From Amycolatopsis tolypomycina (GTDB taxonomy: Bacteria > Actinomycetota > Actinomycetes > Mycobacteriales > Pseudonocardiaceae), in contig NZ_FNSO01000004.1 of NCBI RefSeq assembly GCF_900105945.1, positions 5,146,001-5,210,000 on the forward strand: a stretch of DNA of 64,000 bases, given 5' to 3'. Every line of letters starts with the position of its first letter. Position 1 is the stretch's first letter. The notes below the pieces were generated by a model. It saw only the letters and a list, made by a program, of their open reading frames with translations. It searched no databases and was not told where the DNA came from. Shown in pieces: positions 57,410-64,000 of the stretch. The position numbers and the translations under genes are program-made.

Positions 57410-59500
57410 TCACCGGGGCACCCCGGCCGGCGTGCCGGGCTCGTCGCCGGTGGTTCCCGAAGCCGGCGGGGGCGGCACCGAGGCCCTCTCCCGGCGGTCC
57501 GGGTCGAAACCGCGGTCGAGCACGAAAGCGTCCTCGACGTGGCGCAAAGCCTCGGCATCCTCCCGGGCGCCCAGCAGGACGAGGAAGTCCGCCAGGTGCC
57601 CGGCGAGCGCGTCCCCGTCCCCCGCGACGGCTCGGCGCAGGGCGGCCGCCAGGCGGGTCCCGGCCGGGCGGGGCCGCCGGTCCGCGGCGTTGCTGCACGG
57701 GGCGCCGACGGCCGGGCGCCGGTGGCCGGGGTCGTCGTGCTCGCGGGCCTGCTCGGCCGCGTAGGCCCGCAGCAGGTCGTGGAACCGGTAGCGGCCGCCC
57801 GCGACGGGCTCGATGAGGTGCGCGTCGGCCAACGAGTGGAGCAGGACGTGCGTCTCGCGCGGCGAGAAACCCACGAGAGCCGCGGCGGTGGGCGGGGAGA
57901 CGTCGGAGCCGGGGTGCAGGCCGAGCCGGCGGAACAGCAGCCGCTGCCGCGGGGGCAGGCGGTCGTAGGACCCGCCGAGTACCGTGCGGACCGCCGCCCT
58001 GGGGTCCCGCCCCCAGCTCAGCGCGTCGAGCCGGGAGCGGTCGTCGGCGAGTTCGGCGACGATGCCGTCGACTGTGGCGTGCTCGTGGGCCGCCGCCCGC
58101 CCGGCCGCGATCCGCAGCGCCAGCGGCCACCGCGCGCACCGCGCGATCAGCTCGGCCACCGCGTCACGTTCGGCTGCCGCCCGCGCCGCGCCGATGATGC
58201 CGGTGACCAGCCGCAGGGCCTCCGGCGGGGTGAGCGGGCCGACGGTCAGCCGATGCGCCGCTTCGGTGACCACGAGCCCGGTGAGCAGGTCCCGGCTGGT
58301 GGTCAGCACCATGCAGCCGGGTGTCCCGGGCAGCAGCGGCCGGACCTGCTCCTCGCTGCCGGCGTCGTCCAGCACCAAGAGCATCCGGCGCCCCGCCAGC
58401 AGGCTGCGGAACAGTCCTTCCCGGGCACCGGAACCGGCCGGCGCCGGCACCCCGAGGGCGGCGAGGAACCCGTCGAGGACGTCGTCGGTGCTCGCGGGAC
58501 GGCCGGGACCGTACCCGCGCAGGTCGGCGTAGAGGGTGCCGTCGGGGAACCGGTGCCGCACGCGGTGGGCCCAGTGCACCGCGAGGGCGGTCTTGCCGAT
58601 GCCGCCCGGTCCGTCGAGCGCGGCGATCACCACGGCGGGCCCACCGTTCCGGCCGGTGGGCGGGAGAAGGGCGTCTAGGGCGGCCAGGTGGCCGGCACGG
58701 CCGGTGAAGTCCCGGATCGCCGGGGGCAGCTGCCGCGGCACGGGCGGCGCGGAAGCCGTGGCCGCCGCGCTCGGGTCCGCGGCCAGGATCTGCCGGTGCA
58801 GGTGCTCGAGCGGGGCGGCCGGGTCGATGCCCAGCTCTTCGGCCAGCCGGGCGCGGATCTCCCGGTAGTGGGCGAGCGCGTCCGACGTCCGCCCCGCCTG
58901 GTGCAGGGCGGCCATGTAATGGCGGGCGATCTGTTCGTCGTAGGGGTGCGCGACGGCCAGGTCTGCGAGCTCGGCCACCAGCCGGCTGCCCTGACCGAGC
59001 CGCAGCCGCGTCTCGGTCAGTTCCAGCTGGGCCACCAGCCGTTCGTTTTCCAGCCGTTCCCGTTCGGCGTCGACCCATTCGCCTGCCGGACCGGTCAGCG
59101 GCCGCCCACCCCACAGCGCCAGCGCCTCGCTCAACCGCGCTGCCACCCGTTCGTCATCGGTGTCGGCACCGGCCTGGGCCCGCAGGTCCTGGAAGCGGTA
59201 CAGGTCGACCACGGCGGGGGCGGTGTCCGCCGTGAGCGCGTACCCGCCTGGCCGCCGGACGATGGCCACCCCCTCGATCGGGTCGAGCGCCCGCCGGAGC
59301 CGGGACAGGTAGCTGTACACCGTCTCGAGACCGCGTCTCGGCGCGGTGCGGCCCCAGACGCGCTCGACAAGCCGCTCGACCGGCACCACCCGCCCGCGCT
59401 CCACGCCCAGCGCGGCCAGCACGCAGAGCTGCTTGGGATGGCCCAGGTCGACCCGCACGCCGTCGACGCAGGCACCCACCTCCCCCAGCAAGCGCAGCAC
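57410..59500 (-). CDS. AfsR/SARP-family regulator (BTAD and NB-ARC domains)
   Basis: A 696-residue regulator. The OmpR-like DNA-binding domain (about 1-95: LGHPKQLCVLAALGVERGRV, VYSYLSRLRRALD) and the BTAD domain (about 100-245) make up the SARP part. The NB-ARC ATPase has ALDGPGGIGKTALAVHWAHR (P-loop about 295-305), RRMLLVLDDAGSEEQVRPLL and PLALRIAAGR. A winged-helix region ends in RYRFHDLLRAYAAEQAREHD. The TPR array of full-length AfsR is missing; only about 100 low-complexity residues follow. SARPs activate specialised metabolism; no biosynthetic cluster is in this window. Confidence 0.9.
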   Translation of the reverse strand: MLRLLGEVGACVDGVRVDLGHPKQLCVLAALGVERGRVVPVERLVERVWGRTAPRRGLETVYSYLSRLRRALDPIEGVAIVRRPGGYALTADTAPAVVDLYRFQDLRAQAGADTDDERVAARLSEALALWGGRPLTGPAGEWVDAERERLENERLVAQLELTETRLRLGQGSRLVAELADLAVAHPYDEQIARHYMAALHQAGRTSDALAHYREIRARLAEELGIDPAAPLEHLHRQILAADPSAAATASAPPVPRQLPPAIRDFTGRAGHLAALDALLPPTGRNGGPAVVIAALDGPGGIGKTALAVHWAHRVRHRFPDGTLYADLRGYGPGRPASTDDVLDGFLAALGVPAPAGSGAREGLFRSLLAGRRMLLVLDDAGSEEQVRPLLPGTPGCMVLTTSRDLLTGLVVTEAAHRLTVGPLTPPEALRLVTGIIGAARAAAERDAVAELIARCARWPLALRIAAGRAAAHEHATVDGIVAELADDRSRLDALSWGRDPRAAVRTVLGGSYDRLPPRQRLLFRRLGLHPGSDVSPPTAAALVGFSPRETHVLLHSLADAHLIEPVAGGRYRFHDLLRAYAAEQAREHDDPGHRRPAVGAPCSNAADRRPRPAGTRLAAALRRAVAGDGDALAGHLADFLVLLGAREDAEALRHVEDAFVLDRGFDPDRRERASVPPPPASGTTGDEPGTPAGVPR

Positions 59501-59579
59501 CGCCCCACCCTCCCCGAAGCCATCCGGTCACGACTTCCTTATACGTCCCGTGTACGGCTCCGGTTTAGCCTCGCGGGCC

Positions 59580-60851
59580 ATGTCGAACCAGTGGAAACTG
59601 CTCTCGCTCGGCGTGTTCGCCGCCCTCGCCGCCACCATGGTCACCGCCCCCGGGGCTGCCGCCGCGCCGAACACCTACTACGTCGACCAGGCCCTCGGCA
59701 ACGACAGCGCGGCCGGGTCGCAGGATGCTCCGTGGAAGTCCCTCGCCAAGGTGGCCGCGACCGAACTGAAGCCCGGGGACTCCGTGCTGCTGCGGCGCGG
59801 GCGCACCTGGACCGGTGGCCTCTCCGTCTTCGGCAGCGGCTCGGATGCCGCGCCGGTGACGATCGGCGCCTACGGTGCCGGTGCCCGCCCGATCGTCCAG
59901 GGCAACGGCGAAGCCTGCATCAACCTGCCCGGCGACTACATCACCGTGCAGGACCTGCAGGTCGGCGTCGCGGCCGACGCCGGGCGGTGCTCGTGGGCCG
60001 GCGTCGAGGTCGGCGGGGATCACGACAAGGTGCTCTCGAACTACATCACCGGGGCCGGCGCGGGCGTCTACATCGCGCCGAGCGCCGACGGCACCGAGGT
60101 CACCCAGAACGACCTCGTCGACAACAACCACATGACCGTCGTGACGCCGGGCGGCAACGACGACTCCGGCGCGTTCGCGATCCTGGTGCAGGGCAACGGA
60201 TCCGACATCGGCTGGAACCGGATCAGCGGCTCCATCGCGGCGAGCGAGGACTTCGGCGGTCTCGACGGTGCCGCCGTCGAGGTCTTCTGGGGCTCGGACA
60301 ACGTCATCCACCACAACATTTCCGAGGACAACGAGTCGTTCACCGAGCTCGGCACCGACGCGAAGGACCCGGACGGCGTGTCCCGCAACAACGTCTACGA
60401 GTACAACGCCGTCTTCGGCGCCAAGACGCGCGGCGGCATCGTCACCCGCGGCGCCCAGGACGGCAACGGCCCGGTGACCGGCACGGTCTTCCGCAACAAC
60501 TCCGTCCGGCTGAGCCACGCCGAATCCGAAGGGTTCGTCTGCTACGGCGGCTGCACCAACCAGACGCTGAAACTGACCCAGAACGTCATCCAGGCCGCGC
60601 TGAAGGTCGGGTACGCCGACACCGGCTGGACCGCGACCGACCACAACGTCTTCTACGGCGGGCAGCGGCAGTTCACCCCGGGCACCACGGACAAGGTCGC
60701 CGACCCGAAGTTCACGTCCGCGACGAACCTGATCCTCAAGACCGGCAGCCCGGCCATCGGCCTCGGTGTCAAGAAGTACGCGGACATCGACGTCGACGGC
60801 AACGCGATCGGCACCCGCGTCGACGCCGGCGCCTACCAGTTCACCCCGTGA
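59580..60851 (+). CDS. Secreted right-handed beta-helix protein (pectate-lyase-like fold)
   Basis: A 423-residue exported protein. The signal peptide ends near GAAAAPNT. The mature start NTYYVDQALGNDSAAGSQDA and PWKSLAKVA.TELKPGDSVLLRRG is the opening seen in many beta-helix carbohydrate-active proteins. Repeated coils follow, rich in Asn and Gly: GNGSDIGWNRISGSI, SDNVIHHNISEDNES, RNNVYEYNAVFG. The end has the SPAIGLG...VDAGAYQ motif. Probably acts on or binds polysaccharide; catalytic residues are not assignable. A TAGCCT element 8 bases before the ATG suggests leaderless transcription. Confidence 0.85.
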   Translation: MSNQWKLLSLGVFAALAATMVTAPGAAAAPNTYYVDQALGNDSAAGSQDAPWKSLAKVAATELKPGDSVLLRRGRTWTGGLSVFGSGSDAAPVTIGAYGAGARPIVQGNGEACINLPGDYITVQDLQVGVAADAGRCSWAGVEVGGDHDKVLSNYITGAGAGVYIAPSADGTEVTQNDLVDNNHMTVVTPGGNDDSGAFAILVQGNGSDIGWNRISGSIAASEDFGGLDGAAVEVFWGSDNVIHHNISEDNESFTELGTDAKDPDGVSRNNVYEYNAVFGAKTRGGIVTRGAQDGNGPVTGTVFRNNSVRLSHAESEGFVCYGGCTNQTLKLTQNVIQAALKVGYADTGWTATDHNVFYGGQRQFTPGTTDKVADPKFTSATNLILKTGSPAIGLGVKKYADIDVDGNAIGTRVDAGAYQFTP

Positions 60852-61458
60852 CGTACCGGGTCAGCATCGCGACCATCTCGTCCTCGAGCCGCCGGGCGTC
60901 GATCGGGTCGGGCTCGGCCAGCAGGTCGTGGACGCCCAGCTCGACCGTCGCGATGACCAGGCGGGCGGCCGTCGCGGTGTCGGCGACGCGGACCTCCGGG
61001 TGGCCCTCCAGCAGGGCGCGGGTGTGGCCGACCATCTCCTGCTTCACCCGGCCGACCCGCTCGAGCAGCTCGTTCGACCGCGGCGCGTGCTCGAGCAGCA
61101 TGCGCAGCAGGTGGGGGTCGTCGCGGTGGGCCTCGACCGCGAGCCGGACGAAGACGCGGAAGACCTCTTCGATCGAGCCGGGCAGCGGGCCGGTCAGGAG
61201 CTTCGCCGCGGCCGCCGTGCCGCCGTCGAGGTGGCGGGTCAGCAGCTCGGCCAGGATCGCGTCCTTGTTCGGGAAGTACTGGTACAGCGAGCCGATCGAG
61301 AGGCCGGCGCGCTCGGCGATGCGGTTGGTGGTGCCGGCGGCGTAGCCGTGCTCGGCGAAAACGTGAGCAGCCGCGGTCAGGATCCGCTGCCGGGTCAGCT
61401 CGGCGCGCACCTGACGCGGCTGTTTACGTGGCTGGATGCGGCGCTGGTCCGACGGCAC
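60841..61458 (-). CDS. TetR/AcrR family transcriptional regulator
   Basis: A 205-residue regulator. The TetR N-terminal HTH is RQRILTAAAHVFAEHGYAAG followed by TNRIAERAGLSIGSLYQYFP, with NKDAILAELL after it. The rest is a helical ligand-binding domain with no distinctive pocket motif. GTG start at 61458. It diverges from the PPOX/PDR pair across 56 bases, its likely target. The 3' end overlaps the beta-helix gene by 11 bases. Confidence 0.92.
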   Translation of the reverse strand: MPSDQRRIQPRKQPRQVRAELTRQRILTAAAHVFAEHGYAAGTTNRIAERAGLSIGSLYQYFPNKDAILAELLTRHLDGGTAAAAKLLTGPLPGSIEEVFRVFVRLAVEAHRDDPHLLRMLLEHAPRSNELLERVGRVKQEMVGHTRALLEGHPEVRVADTATAARLVIATVELGVHDLLAEPDPIDARRLEDEMVAMLTRYVTG

Positions 61459-61514
61459 GGAACCCTCCGGGAAAGCGAGTAGTCAAGACCTGAATATTTG
61501 CTCATAATTGTGCC

Positions 61515-62135
61515 ATGACCAGCACAAACACGCTGCGCCGCGTCTCCGCGGCCGAGGTGCGGGCCCGGCTGGGCGAGCCCGAGGCGATGATCAAGGCCAA
61601 GATCGGCGACCGCATCGACGCCCACGCCCGCCGCTTCATCGCGCACTCGCCGTTCCTGACGCTGGCCACCGCGGACGCCGCGGGCCGCGCCGACTGCTCG
61701 CCGCGCGGCGACTACCCGGGCTTCGTCAAGGTGCTCGACGAGCGCACGCTCGCCCTGCCCGACCGGCCCGGCAACAAGATCGCCGACTCCTTCCGCAACA
61801 TCGCCGAGAACGACGGCGTCGGTCTGCTGTTCTTCGTCCCCGGCATGCGGGAAACGTTGCGGGTCAACGGAAGCGCGTACGTCACCGACGATCCGGACGT
61901 GCTCGCCCGGATGCGCACCGAGGCGAAGGCGCCGGAGCTGGCGATCGTCGTCGACGTCGCCGAGTGCTACTTCCACTGCGGCCGCGCGCTGATCCGGTCG
62001 CGCCTGTGGGACCCGGCGAGCCGGGCGCTGGCCGCGGAACTGCCGTCGGCGGGCGAGATCGCCGCCGAGAAGATGAACCTCGATCCGGCGCTGCTCGACC
62101 AGCTCCTCGAAGACGGCTACCGGAAGCTGTACTGA
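61515..62135 (+). CDS. MSMEG_1061-type FMN-dependent PPOX flavoprotein
   Basis: A 206-residue split beta-barrel flavoprotein: FIAHSPFLTLATADAAGRAD, CSPRGDYPGFVKVLDERTLA, RPGNKIADSFRNIAENDGVG, LRVNGSAYVTDD and YFHCGRALIRSRLW. This is the MSMEG_1061 group of PPOX proteins. Likely a small-molecule or nitro/peroxide reductase using FMN. CATAAT 6 bases before the ATG suggests leaderless mRNA. It is followed one base later by a PDR-type reductase that could supply its electrons. Confidence 0.88.
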   Translation: MTSTNTLRRVSAAEVRARLGEPEAMIKAKIGDRIDAHARRFIAHSPFLTLATADAAGRADCSPRGDYPGFVKVLDERTLALPDRPGNKIADSFRNIAENDGVGLLFFVPGMRETLRVNGSAYVTDDPDVLARMRTEAKAPELAIVVDVAECYFHCGRALIRSRLWDPASRALAAELPSAGEIAAEKMNLDPALLDQLLEDGYRKLY

Positions 62136-62136
62136 C

Positions 62137-63012
62137 ATGCCTGACATGCAGAAGACCATCCTGGAGCGCATCGAGCGCGTGACCGACGACGTCGTCTCGC
62201 TGGTCCTGCGCGGCGACGAAGGTCCGCTGGCGCCGTGGGAGCCGGGCGCGCACATCGACCTGGAGCTGCCGAACTGGCTGACGCGGCAGTATTCGCTGTG
62301 CGGCGATCCCGGCGACCTGTCGGAGTACCGCATCGCGGTCCGCCTCGACCCGCTCAGCCGCGGCGGCTCGGAGTACGTCCACCTGTTCCTGCAGCCGGGC
62401 CGGACGCTGCCGGTTTCGCTGCCCCGCAACCACTTCCCGCTGCTGCCCGCCCGCGAGTACCTGTTCGTGGCGGGCGGGATCGGGATCACCCCGATCATGC
62501 CGATGCTGCGCGCCGCCGTCGCGTCCGGGGCGGCGGTGACGCTGGCGTACACGGGCCGGCCGTTCGCCGCGGAACTCGCTGCCGCGTACGGCGAACGCGT
62601 GCGGCTCGGCCGCCCGGACCTCGCGGCACTGGCGGCGGAGTTCCCGGCCGCGGACGTCTACTGCTGCGGCCCGGCGACCATGGTCGACGCGGCGGAGGCG
62701 GTGTTCCCCGCCGTGCACACCGAGCGGTTCGAGCCCACCCGGCGGACGTTCGGGCCGGACACCGCGTTCGAGGTGGTCTGCGCCCGGTCCGGCGAGGTGG
62801 TCGGGGTCCCGGCGGACGAGTCGCTGCTGGACGCGCTGAACCACGCCGGCAAGCCGGTGCCGTCGGCGTGCCGGGAGGGCGTGTGCGGCAGCTGCGAGGT
62901 CACGGTACTGGCGGGCGAACCCGAGCACCGCGACGACATCGGCGCGGCGGCGGGCCGCATGTACCCGTGCGTGTCCCGCGCAACCTCGCCACGGCTGGTG
63001 CTGGACCTCTGA
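62137..63012 (+). CDS. PDR/VanB-family ferredoxin-reductase oxidoreductase
   Basis: A 291-residue reductase. The FMN-binding barrel has LPNWLTRQYSLCGDPGDLSE, the NAD domain YLFVAGGIGITPIMPMLRAA and DVYCCGPATMVDAAEAVF, and the C-terminal plant-type [2Fe-2S] domain ACREGVCGSCEVTVLAG with a later cysteine in MYPCVS (CX4CX2C...C). It moves electrons from NAD(P)H through FMN and the cluster to a partner such as the preceding PPOX flavoprotein. ATG one base after the previous stop; tightly coupled. Confidence 0.92.
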   Translation: MPDMQKTILERIERVTDDVVSLVLRGDEGPLAPWEPGAHIDLELPNWLTRQYSLCGDPGDLSEYRIAVRLDPLSRGGSEYVHLFLQPGRTLPVSLPRNHFPLLPAREYLFVAGGIGITPIMPMLRAAVASGAAVTLAYTGRPFAAELAAAYGERVRLGRPDLAALAAEFPAADVYCCGPATMVDAAEAVFPAVHTERFEPTRRTFGPDTAFEVVCARSGEVVGVPADESLLDALNHAGKPVPSACREGVCGSCEVTVLAGEPEHRDDIGAAAGRMYPCVSRATSPRLVLDL

Positions 63013-63052
63013 CCGGACCTGCCGGCTCACGCGGGGCCGTGTCGACCCTTCA

Positions 63053-63095
63053 ATCACGCGTGTCGACCTCCCAATCACGCGTGTCGACCGTTCCG
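63053..63095. repeat. 21-bp tandem repeat, ATCACGCGTGTCGAC core
   Basis: Two copies of ATCACGCGTGTCGACC start at 63053 and 63074, 21 bases apart, with a degenerate copy before (GCGGGGCCGTGTCGACC at about 63030). The period and the ATCACGCGTG core match the cluster at 40580. It lies between the convergent ends of the PDR gene and the cyclophilin gene. Confidence 0.8.
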
Positions 63096-63950
63096 TCACG
63101 GGGAGGCGGTGACGTGGGTGAGGGTGACCGGGGTCTTGGGCGGGCCGCTGCCGTCGCCGATGCCGGGCTTGGCCGGGTCGGTTCCGCGGCGGGCGACGCG
63201 GTCCAGGACTTCCAGGCCCGGGTCGTCGATGCTGCCGAACACCGTGTAGTCCGGCGGGATGGTGATGTCGCCGAAGACCAGGAAGAACTGGGAGCCGCCG
63301 GAGTCGGGGGCCTGCGTCTTCGCCATCGCGAGGACGCCGCGGCCGTACGTCAGCCCGGGGAACAGCTCGTCGCGGATCGTGTAGCCCGGGCCGCCGGTGC
63401 CGTCGCCGACCGGGTCGCCGCACTGGAGCATCTGCAGGCCGGCGGTCACCGACAGCCGGTGGCACGACGTCCCGTCGTAGAACCCCTGCCGGGCCAGGCT
63501 CAGGAAGTTGACCACGGTGCACGGCGCCAGCGCGCGGTCCAGGGTCAGCCCGATGTCGCCCGCGGTCGTCGCCAGCCGCACGTCCACCGTGCCCTTCGAC
63601 GGCGCCGGGCCGTCGGGCGGCAGCTCGACCTTCTTCGGGGCCGGCGCGGCGGGGTCCGGGACGAACGCGCACGTCACCGGGTCGGCCAGCGGCTTGGCCC
63701 GCTTCGGCATCGGCGCCCGGCCGCCGGGGATCGCGGCCGGGGTGCCGGACACCGTTGTCGAAGGCGAGGCCGACGACGGCGTGGCTGCCCACAGCACGCC
63801 TTCGGCGGACCCGTCCGGCTTGCGCAGGAACCCCGGGTAGCCCCAGGCCAGGAACGCCAGCGCCATCACCACGACGACCACGACCGACCCGGTGACCAGC
63901 ACGATCGCCGTGGTCGAAGACGGCCCGGGTCTGCCGGGCGGCTCGCTCAT
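63096..63950 (-). CDS. Membrane-anchored cyclophilin-type peptidyl-prolyl isomerase
   Basis: A 284-residue protein. A short cytoplasmic tail, a membrane helix (about 15-38: AIVLVTGSVVVVVVMALAFL), a Pro/Ser-rich linker, then an extracellular cyclophilin domain from about residue 120: TTAGDIGLTLDRALAPCTVV, GFYDGTSCHRLSVTAGLQML with the catalytic arginine, QCGDPVGDGTGGPGYTIRDE, GVLAMAKTQAPDSGGSQFFL and YTVFGSIDD. It speeds proline isomerisation in exported proteins. Two cysteine pairs (CAFV, PCTVV, SCHRL, QCGD) suggest disulfides. The start is 51 bases from the window end. Confidence 0.93.
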   Translation of the reverse strand: MSEPPGRPGPSSTTAIVLVTGSVVVVVVMALAFLAWGYPGFLRKPDGSAEGVLWAATPSSASPSTTVSGTPAAIPGGRAPMPKRAKPLADPVTCAFVPDPAAPAPKKVELPPDGPAPSKGTVDVRLATTAGDIGLTLDRALAPCTVVNFLSLARQGFYDGTSCHRLSVTAGLQMLQCGDPVGDGTGGPGYTIRDELFPGLTYGRGVLAMAKTQAPDSGGSQFFLVFGDITIPPDYTVFGSIDDPGLEVLDRVARRGTDPAKPGIGDGSGPPKTPVTLTHVTASP

Positions 63951-64000
63951 CCACGCTCCCCTCGTCGGGGAGCACCCTACTGCGGTCAGGACCGGGCGGA

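Noticed and set aside
57410-60851. SARP regulator, beta-helix protein and neighbours as part of a biosynthetic gene cluster
   Set aside because: No synthase, synthetase, terpene cyclase or RiPP genes occur around it in the window.

Overview
The window is a stretch of very high-GC actinomycete chromosome. The codon use, the DrrAB-type exporter, AfsR/SARP regulator, EthA-like monooxygenase, WYL, PadR and DUF222/HNH genes, and many leaderless promoters suggest a Pseudonocardiaceae species, most likely Amycolatopsis. This is an inference from protein flavour; no search was possible. No rRNA, complete tRNA, CRISPR array or prophage was seen.

Left part (1-17509): mostly ordinary accessory genes. 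They include an OsmC protein, an ABC-2 exporter pair, an F420-type nitroreductase-like enzyme, an SDR behind a MerR-type promoter, a Ser/Thr kinase and a sirtuin. Further on lie a secreted phosphoesterase with a possible PHO box, an MFS/beta-propeller pair, a MerR gene divergent from a class IV aminotransferase, a GH6 cellulase, a tannase-like esterase and a secreted PHB depolymerase. Middle left (17510-21900) is a decayed, mobile zone: an IS481-like relic, a DUF222/HNH gene that carries both a frameshift and a complete 2.16-kb group II intron inside its HNH motif, a very strong hairpin and a PPOX relic. Next comes a minus-strand 3-hydroxybutyrate dehydrogenase / MHS transporter / GAF-PucR regulator operon, which with the depolymerase looks like a PHB-scavenging locus.

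Centre (26000-40520): a stand-alone SEFIR-domain protein, a WYL regulator, an unusual SRPBCC-acyl-CoA synthetase fusion, a protein with the LAGNxAV amino-terminal motif typical of proteins linked to extracellular contractile injection systems, and a PadR/GyrI-like pair. The most system-like region is a tightly overlapping five-gene operon at 33157-40324: SWIM zinc finger, DUF5691, MoxR AAA+ ATPase, DUF5682 and vWA protein. It matches the uncharacterised yehLMPQ type of cluster in E. coli. A small gene for the zinc-independent form of ribosomal protein bL36 follows it.

Right part (40560-64000): an EthA-like monooxygenase, a Tat-exported PL8 polysaccharide lyase and a complete oxidative uronate pathway. 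In that pathway uronate dehydrogenase, glucarate dehydratase, 5-dehydro-4-deoxyglucarate dehydratase and 2-oxoglutarate semialdehyde dehydrogenase act with a sodium:solute symporter and an IclR regulator that has two clear operators. Then come an HTH/Clp-N pair with twin operators, a polysaccharide deacetylase, a divergent two-component pair sharing a 22-bp gap, a SARP regulator, a beta-helix protein, a TetR gene, a PPOX/PDR redox pair and a membrane-anchored cyclophilin. Two families of intergenic repeats (a 21-bp tandem unit at 40580 and 63053, and a long hairpin at 53472) recur between genes.
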